Source: CAVURS01 sp963795385
GTDB lineage: Bacteria > Actinomycetota > Actinomycetes > Actinomycetales > CAVURS01
Assembly: GCA_963795385.1 (NCBI GenBank)
Contig: CAWCHK010000008.1
Coordinates: forward strand, 103,891 to 167,890
Length of the DNA stretch: 64,000 bases
Reading direction: 5' to 3'
Position 1 is the stretch's first letter; every line of letters starts with the position of its first letter. The notes below the pieces were generated by a model that did no database searches, was not told the origin of the DNA, and saw only the letters and a list, made by a program, of their open reading frames with translations. The position numbers and the translations under genes were made by a program. This document shows positions 54,418 to 64,000 of this stretch, in pieces.

Positions 54418-55074
54418 GTGAGCCAGCAGCCAGCACCTCTGGCCCGACGACTGAGGCCACCGTCCTGGCGCGACCGCCGGCTCGCCGTCGGCGTGCTTCT
54501 CGTGCTGGCCTCCGTGGTCCTCGGAGCGAGCGTCGTCGCGCGGGCTGACGACACGAGGCCGGTGTACGCCGCGAGTCACGTGCTGGAGCCGGGCCAGGCG
54601 CTGACCACCGCCGACCTGCACGTGGTGGACGTCCAGCTCGGCGGCCAGTCCGGGCACTACCTCGACGGCCGGCACCGCGTCGCGCCCGGCGCGGTGATGC
54701 TGCGGAGCGTCCAGGCGGGGGAGCTGGTGCCCACCTCGGCCATCGGCGACCAGGCCGCGGTCCGCTCCCGTCCCGTGTCGATCCCGGTCTCGGCCGGAGC
54801 GGTCGACGGTCTGCGGCCCGGCGCGCTCGTCGACGTCTGGGTCTCGGCCAAGGGGGCCGATGCCCAGACCTTCGACCCGCCGAGGTCCGTGGTCAGCGGG
54901 GCCGAAGTCGTCTCGGTGCGGGCGAGCGGCGGTGTCCTGTCCGCCGGAAGCGACACCACGGTGCGCCTCCTGCTGGCCAATGAGCTTGTGCCGCAGGTGC
55001 TTTCGGCCGTCGACAACGGTGCGCGGATCGACGTCGTCCCGGTGCCGGGGTCGGTGCCGCGAGGCGGGTCGTGA
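54418..55074 (+). CDS. SAF-domain (CpaB/RcpC-like) membrane-anchored protein
   Basis: 218 residues. One N-terminal span (LAVGVLLVLASVVLGASVVA, about 22-41) and a SAF domain outside: VYAASHVLEPGQALTTADLHVVDVQLG, HRVAPGAVMLRSVQAGELVPTSAIG, SIPVSAGAVDGLRPGALVDVWVSAKG (in parts). CpaB proteins help assemble Flp/Tad pili, but no other pilus genes are present. GAAGGGAA 7 nt before GTG 54418. Overlaps the CpaE-like gene by GTGA. Confidence 0.87.
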   Translation: MSQQPAPLARRLRPPSWRDRRLAVGVLLVLASVVLGASVVARADDTRPVYAASHVLEPGQALTTADLHVVDVQLGGQSGHYLDGRHRVAPGAVMLRSVQAGELVPTSAIGDQAAVRSRPVSIPVSAGAVDGLRPGALVDVWVSAKGADAQTFDPPRSVVSGAEVVSVRASGGVLSAGSDTTVRLLLANELVPQVLSAVDNGARIDVVPVPGSVPRGGS

Positions 55075-56444
55075 GCCTTCCGGTCCTGACCGCCGTCACC
55101 GGAGCCTGGGAGGCCGTCCTGGTCAGAGGTCTCGAACGCGCTGGCGGCGAGGTCGTCGTCGTACGCCGCTGCGTCGACCTGGCCGACCTGCTGGCCACTG
55201 CGGTCACCGGGCAGGCCCGGGCCGTGGTCCTGTCCGCCGACCTGCGCCGGCTCGACGGTGACGCGCTGTCCCGGCTGGCCGCCTCCGGCGTCGCCGTCGT
55301 CGGGCTGGTGGACCCCGGGGACGAGCCCGCCGAGCGGCGGCTGCGCCAGCTCGGTCTGGTCGAGGTGCTGCCCGCTGACGCGCCGGCGGCCGAGGTGGCC
55401 GAGGCCGTCGGCACGGCGGTCGCGCGGGTCGACCAGCAGCGCGCGTCGAGCGCCACCGAGTGGGACGGCGCGGGCGCGATCGCCGACCCGGCCCACGCCC
55501 TGACGGCCCCCCGCCCGACAGGTGTGGCGGTCGCAGGGCCGGGCCGTGGCGGTGAGGAGCCTGATGCGACCGGCCGGCTGGTGGCCGTCTGGGGGCCGAC
55601 CGGCGGGCCGGGCCGGACCACCGTCGCGGTGACGCTCGCGGCGGAGCTGGCGGCACTCGGCCACACCACGGTCCTGGCCGACGCCGACACGTACGGCGGG
55701 AGCGTCGCCCAGGTCCTGGGACTCCTGGACGAGGCGCCGGGACTGGCCGCGGCAGCGCGAGCGGCCGACCTCGGGGTGCTCGACCTCGAGCAGCTGGCCC
55801 GGTCGGCACCCGTGGTCGGTCCGGGACTGCGGGTCCTGACCGGGATCGTGCGCCCGAGCCGGTGGCCGGAGCTGCGGGCACCGGCCCTGGCGCGGGTCTA
55901 CGACCTGGCCCGGCTGTTGGCGGCCTGGACCGTCGTGGACGTTGGCTTCGCCCTGGAGCAGGACGAGGAGCTGACCTACGACACCGCCGCCCCGCGACGC
56001 AACGGCGCCACGCTGGTGAGCCTGGAGCAGGCCGATGTCGTCGTGGCCGTAGGGTCGGCCGACCCGATCGGGCTGCAGCGCCTGGTCCGGGGGCTGGTCG
56101 AGCTGGCGGACCTCTTCCCGGCAGTGACGCCCGTCGTCGTGGTCAACAAGGTGCGGGGCTCGGCGGTCGGCGGCTCGGCCGTCGGGGGCTGGGCGGCCGG
56201 CTCGGCGCAGTCCCGGGTCCGCGACGCCCTCGCGCGGTACGCCGGGGTGGAGGACCCGGTGCTGGTGCCGGACGACCGGGCCGCCGTCGACGCCGCCCTG
56301 CTGGCCGGCCGGACCCTGACCGAGCTGGCGCCCGGGTCGGCGGCCCGGCAGGCCCTGGCCGCCCTGGCCGCCGGGCTGGCCACGTCGCCGTCGGCCGTCG
56401 AGCCGGCCGCCCGGGCCGCCGGCCGCCGGTCACGTCGTCGCTGA
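55071..56444 (+). CDS. CpaE/TadZ-like ParA-family ATPase
   Basis: 457 residues. N-terminal receiver-like region (about 1-110), linker, then a ParA/MinD-like domain: deviant Walker A VWGPTGGPGRTTVAVTLA, where the usual Lys of GKT is Arg; ADADTYGGSVAQVLGLLDEAPGL; switch region WTVVDVGFALEQDEE; DVVVAVGSADPIGLQRLVRGL; VNKVR. TadZ/CpaE proteins localise pilus machinery at the pole. Here it is paired only with a SAF-domain protein. Arg in place of Lys suggests altered ATP use. Translation coupled to the SAF gene. Confidence 0.88.
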   Translation: MSLPVLTAVTGAWEAVLVRGLERAGGEVVVVRRCVDLADLLATAVTGQARAVVLSADLRRLDGDALSRLAASGVAVVGLVDPGDEPAERRLRQLGLVEVLPADAPAAEVAEAVGTAVARVDQQRASSATEWDGAGAIADPAHALTAPRPTGVAVAGPGRGGEEPDATGRLVAVWGPTGGPGRTTVAVTLAAELAALGHTTVLADADTYGGSVAQVLGLLDEAPGLAAAARAADLGVLDLEQLARSAPVVGPGLRVLTGIVRPSRWPELRAPALARVYDLARLLAAWTVVDVGFALEQDEELTYDTAAPRRNGATLVSLEQADVVVAVGSADPIGLQRLVRGLVELADLFPAVTPVVVVNKVRGSAVGGSAVGGWAAGSAQSRVRDALARYAGVEDPVLVPDDRAAVDAALLAGRTLTELAPGSAARQALAALAAGLATSPSAVEPAARAAGRRSRRR

Positions 56445-56720
56445 GCCTGCTGGGAAGAGCCACTCGGCGGCCAGCCAGGCGTCCACCGTCGTCGGCTCGC
56501 CGGCGCTGCCGACCAGGTAGACGACCCGGGCCGACCAGGCCTGGCCGGAGCGCCGCCACTGCACCACCAGGCCGGGCCAGGGGCCGGGCTGCTCGGGCGG
56601 CCCCACCACCCAGCAGTGCCTGCGTTGGAGCGCCGGGTCGAGTGCGAGCCCGCTGGCCGCCCGGTCGAGGGCGGCGCGCTGGCCGAGCGGCATCGCCCGG
56701 CGTCTCGGGACCGCCACCAT
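56430..56720 (-). CDS. Small conserved hypothetical protein
   Basis: 96 residues. RRHCWVVGPPEQPGPWPGLVVQWRRSGQAWSARVVYLVGSAGEPTTVDAWLAAEWLFPA (in parts) has regular strands and aromatic residues and normal third-position bias, so it is a real protein. No family recognised beyond its conserved position after the CpaE-like gene in actinomycetes. Its stop overlaps the CpaE-like 3' end by 15 nt. Confidence 0.75.
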   Translation of the reverse strand: MVAVPRRRAMPLGQRAALDRAASGLALDPALQRRHCWVVGPPEQPGPWPGLVVQWRRSGQAWSARVVYLVGSAGEPTTVDAWLAAEWLFPAGSATT

Positions 56721-56780
56721 GGCTCAGCATGGCACAGACTCGTACACCCGTCTGATTGTCGACCGGACCGCGCACCATGC

Positions 56781-56786
56781 CACGAT
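56781..56786 (+). promoter_or_regulatory. Possible leaderless -10 (CACGAT)
   Basis: CACGAT, 6 nt, GTG 56793 of the acyltransferase gene. Confidence 0.4.
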
Positions 56787-56792
56787 GGCCGG

Positions 56793-58205
56793 GTGCCCGA
56801 ACGCCTGACGACGCTGGACGCGTCCTTCCTCTACCTGGAGGAGGAGACGACGGCCATGCACGTCGGGTCCGTCCTGGTGTTCCAGCCGCCCAAGGGCGGC
56901 TTCGACTACGACCGGCTGGTGGAGCTGGTCACCGGGCGGATCGCCTACGTGCCGCGCTACCGGCAGAAGGTCCGCACGGTGCCGGGACACCTGGCCAACC
57001 CGGTCTGGGTCGACGACGAGGACTTCGACGTCACCTACCACGTGCGGCGCTCGGCCCTGCCGAAGCCGGGCTCCGAGCAGCAGCTGCTCGACCTGGTGGC
57101 GCGGGTGCAGGCCCGGCCGTTGGAGCGCGAGCGGCCGCTGTGGGAGGTCTACCTGGTCGAGGGCCTGGAGGGCGGCCGCTTCGCCATCGTCACCAAGGCG
57201 CACCAGGCCCTGGTCGACGGCGTCAACGCGGTCGACATCGGCCAGCTGATCCTCGACCCCACGGACGCCGTGCCCGGCCTGCCGCCGGACACCTGGACCG
57301 CGGCGCCCGAGCCGAGCGACCTCGACCTCATCGTGGCGGCGATCGCCGACGCCGTACAGCGTCCCACCGACGTCATCGACACGGTCCGCAGCGGGATCGA
57401 CGGCGTCCGGGCCGCCGGAGTGCGGGCCGCCGGCGAGCTGGGCCGGCTGGCATCCGTCGTGGCTCGTACGGCTGCCCGCCCGGCACCGACCAGCCCGCTG
57501 AACGCGGAGATCGGCACCGCTCGGCGGTTCGCTGTCGTGGCAACGGATCTGGAGGACTACCGGGCGGTCCGCCAGCGGCTCTCGCGCAGCGGTGAGGACG
57601 ACGTCTCGGTCAACGATGTCGTCCTGGCCACGGTCGCAGGGGCGCTGCGCAACTGGCTGCTGACCCGCGGCGAGCCGGTCCGCCCGGCCACCACCGTGAA
57701 CGCGCTCGTCCCGCTCAGCGTGCGGGACGACATCGGCGGCACCCGGCTCGGCAACAGCGTGCAGGCCTTCGTCGTCCGGCTCCCGGTGGGCGAGCCGAGC
57801 CCGGTCATGCGGCTGCACCAGGTCGCCTACGCGATGCGGGCGCACCAGGACACCGGCCGGGCCATCGGCGCGGAGGCGCTCGTCGGGCTGGCGGGCTTCG
57901 CGCCGCCGACCCTGCACTCGCTCGGCGCCCGGGTGGCCAGCGCGATGTCCCGGCGGATGTTCAACCTGGTCGTCACCAACGTCCCCGGGCCGCAGCACCC
58001 GCTCTACGCCGCGGGTGCCCGCCTCCTCGCGACGTACCCGGTGATGCCCCTGGCCAGGGGTCAGGCGCTGAGCATCGGCCTGACGTCGTACGACGGCGGG
58101 GTGTACTACGGCCTGAACGCCGACAGGGACGCCATGCCGGACGTCGACGTGCTGGCCCAGTGCCTCGTGGACGCGCTGGCCGAGCTCGGCCCGGACGGTC
58201 GGTGA
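56793..58205 (+). CDS. Wax ester synthase/diacylglycerol acyltransferase family protein with altered active site
   Basis: 470 residues. WS/DGAT layout: RLTTLDASFLYLEEETTAMHVGSV, PRYRQKVRTVPGHLANPVWVDDEDFDV, RPLERERPLWEVYLVEGLE, the active-site motif, NDVVLATVAGALRNWLLTRG, VPLSVRD, GNSVQAFVVRLPVGEPSP and NLVVTNVPGPQHPLYAAGA. The catalytic HHxxxDG reads HQALVDG (137-143), so the second, catalytic His is Gln138. Known WS/DGATs make storage lipids from acyl-CoA; activity here is uncertain, though this variant may define a subgroup. GTG 56793 is fixed by the hexamer. Confidence 0.9.
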   Translation: MPERLTTLDASFLYLEEETTAMHVGSVLVFQPPKGGFDYDRLVELVTGRIAYVPRYRQKVRTVPGHLANPVWVDDEDFDVTYHVRRSALPKPGSEQQLLDLVARVQARPLERERPLWEVYLVEGLEGGRFAIVTKAHQALVDGVNAVDIGQLILDPTDAVPGLPPDTWTAAPEPSDLDLIVAAIADAVQRPTDVIDTVRSGIDGVRAAGVRAAGELGRLASVVARTAARPAPTSPLNAEIGTARRFAVVATDLEDYRAVRQRLSRSGEDDVSVNDVVLATVAGALRNWLLTRGEPVRPATTVNALVPLSVRDDIGGTRLGNSVQAFVVRLPVGEPSPVMRLHQVAYAMRAHQDTGRAIGAEALVGLAGFAPPTLHSLGARVASAMSRRMFNLVVTNVPGPQHPLYAAGARLLATYPVMPLARGQALSIGLTSYDGGVYYGLNADRDAMPDVDVLAQCLVDALAELGPDGR

Positions 58206-58212
58206 CCGTGCG

Positions 58213-59352
58213 GTGAGCTCGGTGAGCGCGGCGGTCCCCGTGGGCCGGGAGAGCCCGGTGGCGCGGCGCGGCCTGGTCCTCGGTGGTGGTGGCGTGCTCG
58301 GCGCGGCCTGGATGGTCGGCGCGATGAGCGTGCTCGAGGACGAGCTCGGCCTGGACCTGCGCGAGTTCGACCAGCTCGTGGGCACCTCGGCCGGCGCGGT
58401 GCTGGCCGCCCTGCTCGGGGCCGGGGTGAGCGTCGCGGACCTGCGCCGGCACCAGCTCGGCGAGCAGCTCGACCAGGGCCCGATGGCCGGCTTCCACTGG
58501 GACTACGAGCACGCGACCGGCGGTGACCTGCCGAGCCGGCCGCGGGTGCGGTTCGGCTCGGGCGGGATGATCGTCCGCAACGCCCGGCACCTGCGCCGCC
58601 TGCCACCCACGGCGGTCCTGGCGGCGCTCCTGCCGGAGGGGCGGGGCCGGCTCGACAGCGTGGGCGCGCTGGTCCGCCACGTCGTCCCGGAGGGCTGGGT
58701 CGACCGCGCCGGGGTGCGGGTCGTCGCCATGGACTACGAGTCGGGGCAACGGATCGCGTTCGGTGGTGCGGACCAGCCAGAGGCGAACCTCGCCGACGCG
58801 GTGATGGCGTCGTGTGCGATCCCGGGGTGGTACCAGCCGGTGCGGATCGACGGGCGGCGCTACATCGACGGCGGCGCCTGGTCGGCGACCAGCGTGGACC
58901 TGATGGTCGGGCTGGAGCTCACCGAGGTGTTCGTGGTCGCACCGATGGTGAGCTTCGCGATGGACGAGCCGGCCCAGCTGACCACCAAGCTGGAGCGCCG
59001 CTGGCGCGGCCGGGTCACCCGGCGCTGCCTGCACGAGGTGGCGCTGCTGCACGGCGGCGGCACCGACGTGACCGTCATCGGCCCCGGCCCGCGGGACCTC
59101 GAGGCCATGGGAGCCAACCTGATGGACGTCGGCCGCCGGGAGGCGGTGCTGCGTACCTCGCTGGAGACGACGCCGACCGCGCTGCGGGACGCCGCGCTGC
59201 TGGGTGACGGGCTGGACCTGCTCGAGGGGAGCCTCGAGGACCTGGACGCTCTCGACGACCCGATCGACGACCCGATCGACGACCCGATCGACGAGCCGAC
59301 CGACCAGCGGCTGGACGCCATGGACGACCCCGACCAGCCCGAGGCCGGTTGA
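58213..59352 (+). CDS. Patatin-like phospholipase
   Basis: 379 residues. Oxyanion loop GGGGVLGAAW (24-33), nucleophile S59 in GTSAG, and the dyad Asp in YIDGGAWS. The C-terminal 35 residues are an acidic repeat DDPIDDPIDDPIDEPTD encoded by a 12-bp repeat. Hydrolyses acyl esters of lipids. It follows the WS/DGAT gene by 7 nt, so lipid turnover by the pair is likely. GTG 58213 or GTG 58222 could be the start. Confidence 0.92.
   Translation: MSSVSAAVPVGRESPVARRGLVLGGGGVLGAAWMVGAMSVLEDELGLDLREFDQLVGTSAGAVLAALLGAGVSVADLRRHQLGEQLDQGPMAGFHWDYEHATGGDLPSRPRVRFGSGGMIVRNARHLRRLPPTAVLAALLPEGRGRLDSVGALVRHVVPEGWVDRAGVRVVAMDYESGQRIAFGGADQPEANLADAVMASCAIPGWYQPVRIDGRRYIDGGAWSATSVDLMVGLELTEVFVVAPMVSFAMDEPAQLTTKLERRWRGRVTRRCLHEVALLHGGGTDVTVIGPGPRDLEAMGANLMDVGRREAVLRTSLETTPTALRDAALLGDGLDLLEGSLEDLDALDDPIDDPIDDPIDEPTDQRLDAMDDPDQPEAG
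59252..59298 (+). repeat. 12-bp coding tandem repeat in the patatin tail
   Basis: GACGACCCGATC repeated three times plus a diverged unit, encoding the DDPI tail. In frame, so length change would add or remove DDPI units. Confidence 0.8.
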
Positions 59353-59867
59353 TGCGCATCTACGTCCCGAGCACCCTCCCGGCACTGGCGACGGCCGCGA
59401 AGCAGGGCGACCTCGTGATGGCCGGCACGCTGGCCCACGCGGTCACGCCCGCTCTGCGCGAGTGGTACGCCGAGAGCGACGCGGAGGAGCTGGAGCACGC
59501 CGCGTTCCTCGACGCCGCGCGAACCTCGTTGCGGCGGCTGGCCGCCGACCCCGGTGCCGTACGGGCCCGGGTGGTGGTGTCGGCGGACGTCGCCGACCTG
59601 GACGCCGTTCCCGCGGCCGGGCCGGACGCCGGCGACGACGAGCGCTCGGTCGTCCTGCTCTCGTCCGTGGTCCCGCTGTCGGCCGTGGCCAGCATCCACA
59701 TCGACGAGCAGGCGGCCATCGACGACGTGACGGCCGCCGTCCTCGCGCTCGGCGCCGCCGGGCGCGGTGACGAGGACGCGCAGTTCGTGGTGGACGGCGC
59801 CGAGGGCCACGACCTGCTCTGGTACGACGTCAGCGAGCTCGACGAGCTGCTGGCCGGCCGAGGCTGA
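59352..59867 (+). CDS. DUF6912 family protein
   Basis: 171 residues. MRIYVPSTLPALATAAKQGDL at the start, HAVTPALREWYAESDAEELEHAAFLDAA, VRARVVVSADVADLD, VASIHIDEQAAIDDVTAAVLAL and GHDLLWYDVSELDELL at the end match a conserved actinobacterial family with no known function. The ATG overlaps the patatin stop (TGATG), so coupled. Confidence 0.88.
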   Translation: MRIYVPSTLPALATAAKQGDLVMAGTLAHAVTPALREWYAESDAEELEHAAFLDAARTSLRRLAADPGAVRARVVVSADVADLDAVPAAGPDAGDDERSVVLLSSVVPLSAVASIHIDEQAAIDDVTAAVLALGAAGRGDEDAQFVVDGAEGHDLLWYDVSELDELLAGRG

Positions 59868-59879
59868 GGGGGCTGACCG

Positions 59880-60497
59880 ATGGGTGAGAAGGGCCGGGTC
59901 GAGGCGTTCAGCGACGGCGTCTTCGCGATCGCGATCACGTTGCTGGTGCTGGAGATCCACGTGCCGGCGACCCCGGAGGGACATTCGCTCTGGCACGCCC
60001 TCGGCCAGGAGTGGCCGTCGTACTTCGCCTACATCGTGGGCTTCCTCGGCGTCGGCGTGACCTGGCTGAACCACCACACGACGTTCGGGTTGATCCGCCA
60101 CGTCGACCGCACCCTGCTCCTGCTGAACCTCCTGCTGCTGATGTCCATCGCGGCGATCCCGTGGCCCGTGGAGCTGGTCGCGCGCTACCTCGACCGGGGC
60201 TCGCAGGCGTCGGTGGCCGTCGCGGTGCTGGGCCTGGTGATGACCTCCATGTCGGTCACCTTCACGGCGTTCTGGCAGTACGCCACCCGGCACCCCGGAC
60301 TGCTCCGCGACGGCCTCGACCCCGTGGCCGTCCGCGGCGGCCGCCTGCGGTTCGCCGTCGGGCTGGCGATCTACCCGGCCCTGACGCTCTTCTCCTTCGT
60401 GTCGGCGCCGGTGACCCTCGGCCTGCACGGGGTGCTCGCCCTCTACTACGCCTTCGACCAGACGCGGGCGCGCGGGGCCGTGGCCGCAGAGGCGTGA
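59880..60497 (+). CDS. TMEM175-like potassium channel family protein (DUF1211)
   Basis: 205 residues, about five or six spans. N terminus EAFSDGVFAIAITLLVLEI carries the FSDGVFAIA signature of the TMEM175 family; VTWLNHHTTFGLIRHVDRTLLLLNLLLLMSIAAIPW is the next conserved region. Bacterial members form leaky K+ channels with one six-span unit per subunit. Last gene before pruA; 12 nt after DUF6912. Confidence 0.9.
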   Translation: MGEKGRVEAFSDGVFAIAITLLVLEIHVPATPEGHSLWHALGQEWPSYFAYIVGFLGVGVTWLNHHTTFGLIRHVDRTLLLLNLLLLMSIAAIPWPVELVARYLDRGSQASVAVAVLGLVMTSMSVTFTAFWQYATRHPGLLRDGLDPVAVRGGRLRFAVGLAIYPALTLFSFVSAPVTLGLHGVLALYYAFDQTRARGAVAAEA

Positions 60498-60509
60498 AAT
60501 GCTGCCGGG

Positions 60510-62145
<1,636 letters not shown>

Positions 62146-62149
<4 letters not shown>

Positions 62150-63519
62150 CCCAGGTCGACGGCGAGTCGTCGCGGAGCTGCGCGGCGTCCTGCCCGAGGG
62201 TGCCGTCGTCGACGACCGCGACGTGGTCGACGCCTACCGCTGCGGACCGGGCCGAGACGGTCCAGGCCGGCTGGCCGCTGGCGCTGGTCCGGGCGACCAG
62301 CACCGCTGACGTCCAGGCGGTGGTGAGAGTCGCTGCGGCGCATGGCATCCCGGTCGTGCCGCGCGGAGCCGGGTCCGGGTTGGCCGGGGGGGCCAGTGCG
62401 GTCGACGGCTGCATCCTGCTGTCCCTGGAGCGGATGCGCGCCTGGACATCGACCCGCAGGGCATGTACGCCGTGGTCGGGCCGGTGTGCTCAACGGCGAG
62501 CTCAAGGCGGCCGCCCGCGAGCACGGGCTCTGGTACCCGCCGGACCCGTCGTCGTAGGAGTTCTGCTCGATCGGCGGCAACCTGGCGACCAACGCGGGCG
62601 GGCTGTGCTGCGTCAAGTACGGCGTGACGACCGACTACGTGCTCGCGCTGGAGGTCGTGCTGGCCGACGGCCGGGCCGTGCGGCTCGGCGGTCGCACGAT
62701 CAAGGACGTCGCCGGCTACGACCTCAAGCGGCTGTTCGTCGGGTCCGAGGGCACGCTCGGCGTGATCACCGAGGCCACGCTCCGGCTGCGCCCGCTGCCG
62801 CCGGCCGCCTGCACGATGGTCGCGACGTTCGCGGACGTCGGGACGCCGGCCGCACGGTCAGCGCGATCATGGCGTCGCTGCGGCCGGCGACGCTCGAGCT
62901 GATGGACCGGGCCACGCGTGCGCGCGGTCGAGCGCTACCGGCGATGGGGCTGGACACCGAGGCCGGCGCGACCCTGATCGCGCAGAGCGACAGCGGCGGT
63001 GCGCAGGCGGCCGAGGAGATCGCCGCGATGGAGCGGCTCGCCCAGGAGCACGGCGCGACCTTCGTCGCCACGACCGACGACCCGGACGAGGGCGAGATGT
63101 TCCTCGAGGCCCGGCGGCTGAGCTTCGCCTCGCTGTTCGACCTCGGCACCCCCCTGATCGAGGACGTCGGCGTGCCGATCGACCGGATCGCCGAGCTGGT
63201 CGGCGGCGTCGAGGAGATCGCCGCCGAGCACGACACGCTGATCGCGACGGTCGGGCACGCGGGCGACGGCAACTTCCACCCGTTCCTCAGCTTCGACGCG
63301 ACGACCCGGACGCGACCCGGCGGGCCGACCAGGCGTTCGCCGAGGTCATCGCGCTGGCCCTGGGGCTCGGCGGCACGATCACCGGCGAGCACGGGGTCGG
63401 GCGTCGTCAAGGCGCCCTACCTGGTGGACCAGATCGGCCCGGACGTGCTGGATCTGTCCCGTCAGATCAAGGCGCTGTTCGACCCGCAGAACATCCTGAA
63501 CCCCGGCAAGTTCCTCTAG
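62146..63519 (+). pseudogene. FAD-linked oxidase (GlcD-like), frameshifts plus a nonsense codon
   Basis: FAD_binding_4 / FAD-oxidase_C protein of the glycolate/D-lactate oxidase type. FAD-binding stretch HGIPVVPRGAGSGLAGGA, then in another frame GVLNGELKAAAREHGLWYPPDPSS, a TAG at 62555-62557 where Tyr is expected, EFCSIGGNLATNAGGLCCVKYG, RTIKDVAGYDLKRLFVGSEGTLGVITEATL, then LIEDVGVPIDRIAELVGG, TVGHAGDGNFHPFLSFDAT and C-terminal ALFDPQNILNPGKFL. Shifts near 62170, 62240, 62445, 62848, 62920-62940, 63305 and 63405. GTG 62146 overlaps the pruA stop, so originally an operon with pruA. Confidence 0.88.
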
Positions 63520-63521
63520 CG

Positions 63522-64000
63522 TCAGACCAGCGGGCAAGCTCGCGGGCCAGCCACTCCCTGGCCGAGCTCCTCCTCCTTGGCGATGGCGGCCCGGATCGGA
63601 CCGGCCGCCGCGTCCTCGGCCTTGCCGCCGAAGAACGGGATGTTGGCCTTCAGCACCGAGCGGACCGTCACCGTGGTGCCGTTGGCCGGTGGGTCGCATC
63701 GCCATCGTGCCGGCCAGCCGCATCGGGGTGCCGGTGATCTCGACGGTGAGCGTGGCGTCGCGCGACCCGTCCCCGCCGGCCGGCCCCCAGTCCTGGGTCT
63801 CGTGCACCTCGAGCTGGCCGCCGAGGAAGGACTTGGCGAAATCGGGCAGCGAGTCCATCGGCATCCGGCGTCGGGAGTCCAGGACGGTGCGGTCGCCCGG
63901 CGTCGTCACCGACACCTCGTACGACAGGGCCCCCGTGGCCTCGCACTTCGCGTCCTGGAACTTCGGGTCGGCCAGCACGGCCATGACCCGGTCCGGCGCG
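63522..64000 (-). CDS. DUF2505 family protein, N-terminus outside window, one frameshift
   Basis: SRPBCC-like START-fold family. Visible: VMAVLADPKFQDAKCEATGALSYEV, RRMPMDSLPDFAKSFLGGQLEVHETQDWGP (in parts), TPMRLAGTMAMRPT, then after a shift near 63690 NGTTVTVRSVLKANIPFFGGKAEDAAAGPIRAAIAKEEELG and a stop at 63522-63524. The last residues (QGVAGPRACPLV) read oddly, suggesting another shift just before the end. The frame runs off the right edge without a start. Function unknown. Confidence 0.8.

Overview
The window is 64 kb of very GC-rich DNA from an actinomycete (phylum Actinomycetota). Evidence for this is the abundance of GTG starts, a WhiB-family regulator, coenzyme F420 genes (cofD, cofE), the MtrA-MtrB-LpqB system, a MoxR/DUF58 cluster, DUF3499 and DUF5719 proteins, a long-form HPF and SecA with a C-terminal zinc tail. 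From memory, the order whiB - GT2 - DUF5719 - DUF3499 - manB - Trm112 - SIS isomerase - CDF - ahcY - RDD - SpoIIM - DUF58/MoxR - mtrAB-lpqB - comF - hpf - secA matches the conserved streptomycete block around whiB and sahH. This is therefore mostly ancestral core chromosome. Non-core genes sit at about 20.6-28.6 kb and 41-46.9 kb.

Layout. 0-3.4 kb: a methyltransferase (cut by the edge), a glycosyltransferase, a flippase-like membrane protein and an AlkA-like glycosylase. 3.5-6.3 kb: cofE-cofD (F420) divergent from whiB. 6.3-16.7 kb: envelope and sugar-nucleotide genes (GT2, DUF5719, manB, SIS isomerase) plus a CDF metal transporter. 16.9-20.6 kb: ahcY, then the divergent pair RDD / SpoIIM. 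20.6-28.6 kb: an apparently inserted segment with a truncated methyltransferase, a GT4 and a five-gene operon (lipoprotein, two permeases, ATPase, metallophosphoesterase) preceded by a PHO-box-like repeat. 28.6-34.1 kb: DUF58-MoxR-DUF4350-DUF4129-membrane protein operon. 34.3-41 kb: mtrA-mtrB-lpqB, comF, hpf and a LuxR-type response regulator. 41-47 kb: an endonuclease-like gene bracketed by palindromic repeats, two DinB paralogues, a YcaQ-like protein and three acetyltransferase genes. 47-54 kb: secA, DUF6459, LysM, a conserved protein of unknown function and a secreted glucoamylase-like protein. 54-60.5 kb: HTH / SAF-domain / CpaE-like cluster, wax-ester synthase, patatin, DUF6912 and TMEM175-like channel. 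60.5-64 kb: pruA and an FAD oxidase, both broken many times, then a DUF2505 gene cut by the right edge.

Two things recur. First, about twenty starts are preceded at exactly 6-7 nt by a TAnnnT (or CAnnnT) hexamer, the signature of leaderless transcripts; this fixes many starts and exposes two tiny leaderless upstream ORFs (before hpf and before the RDD gene). Second, several genes carry clustered single-base frameshifts (GT2, manB, pruA, the FAD oxidase, DUF2505), which look more like sequence error than decay, although one nonsense codon and one chimeric junction (21.32 kb) do not fit that explanation. No rRNA, tRNA, insertion sequence or CRISPR array was seen.
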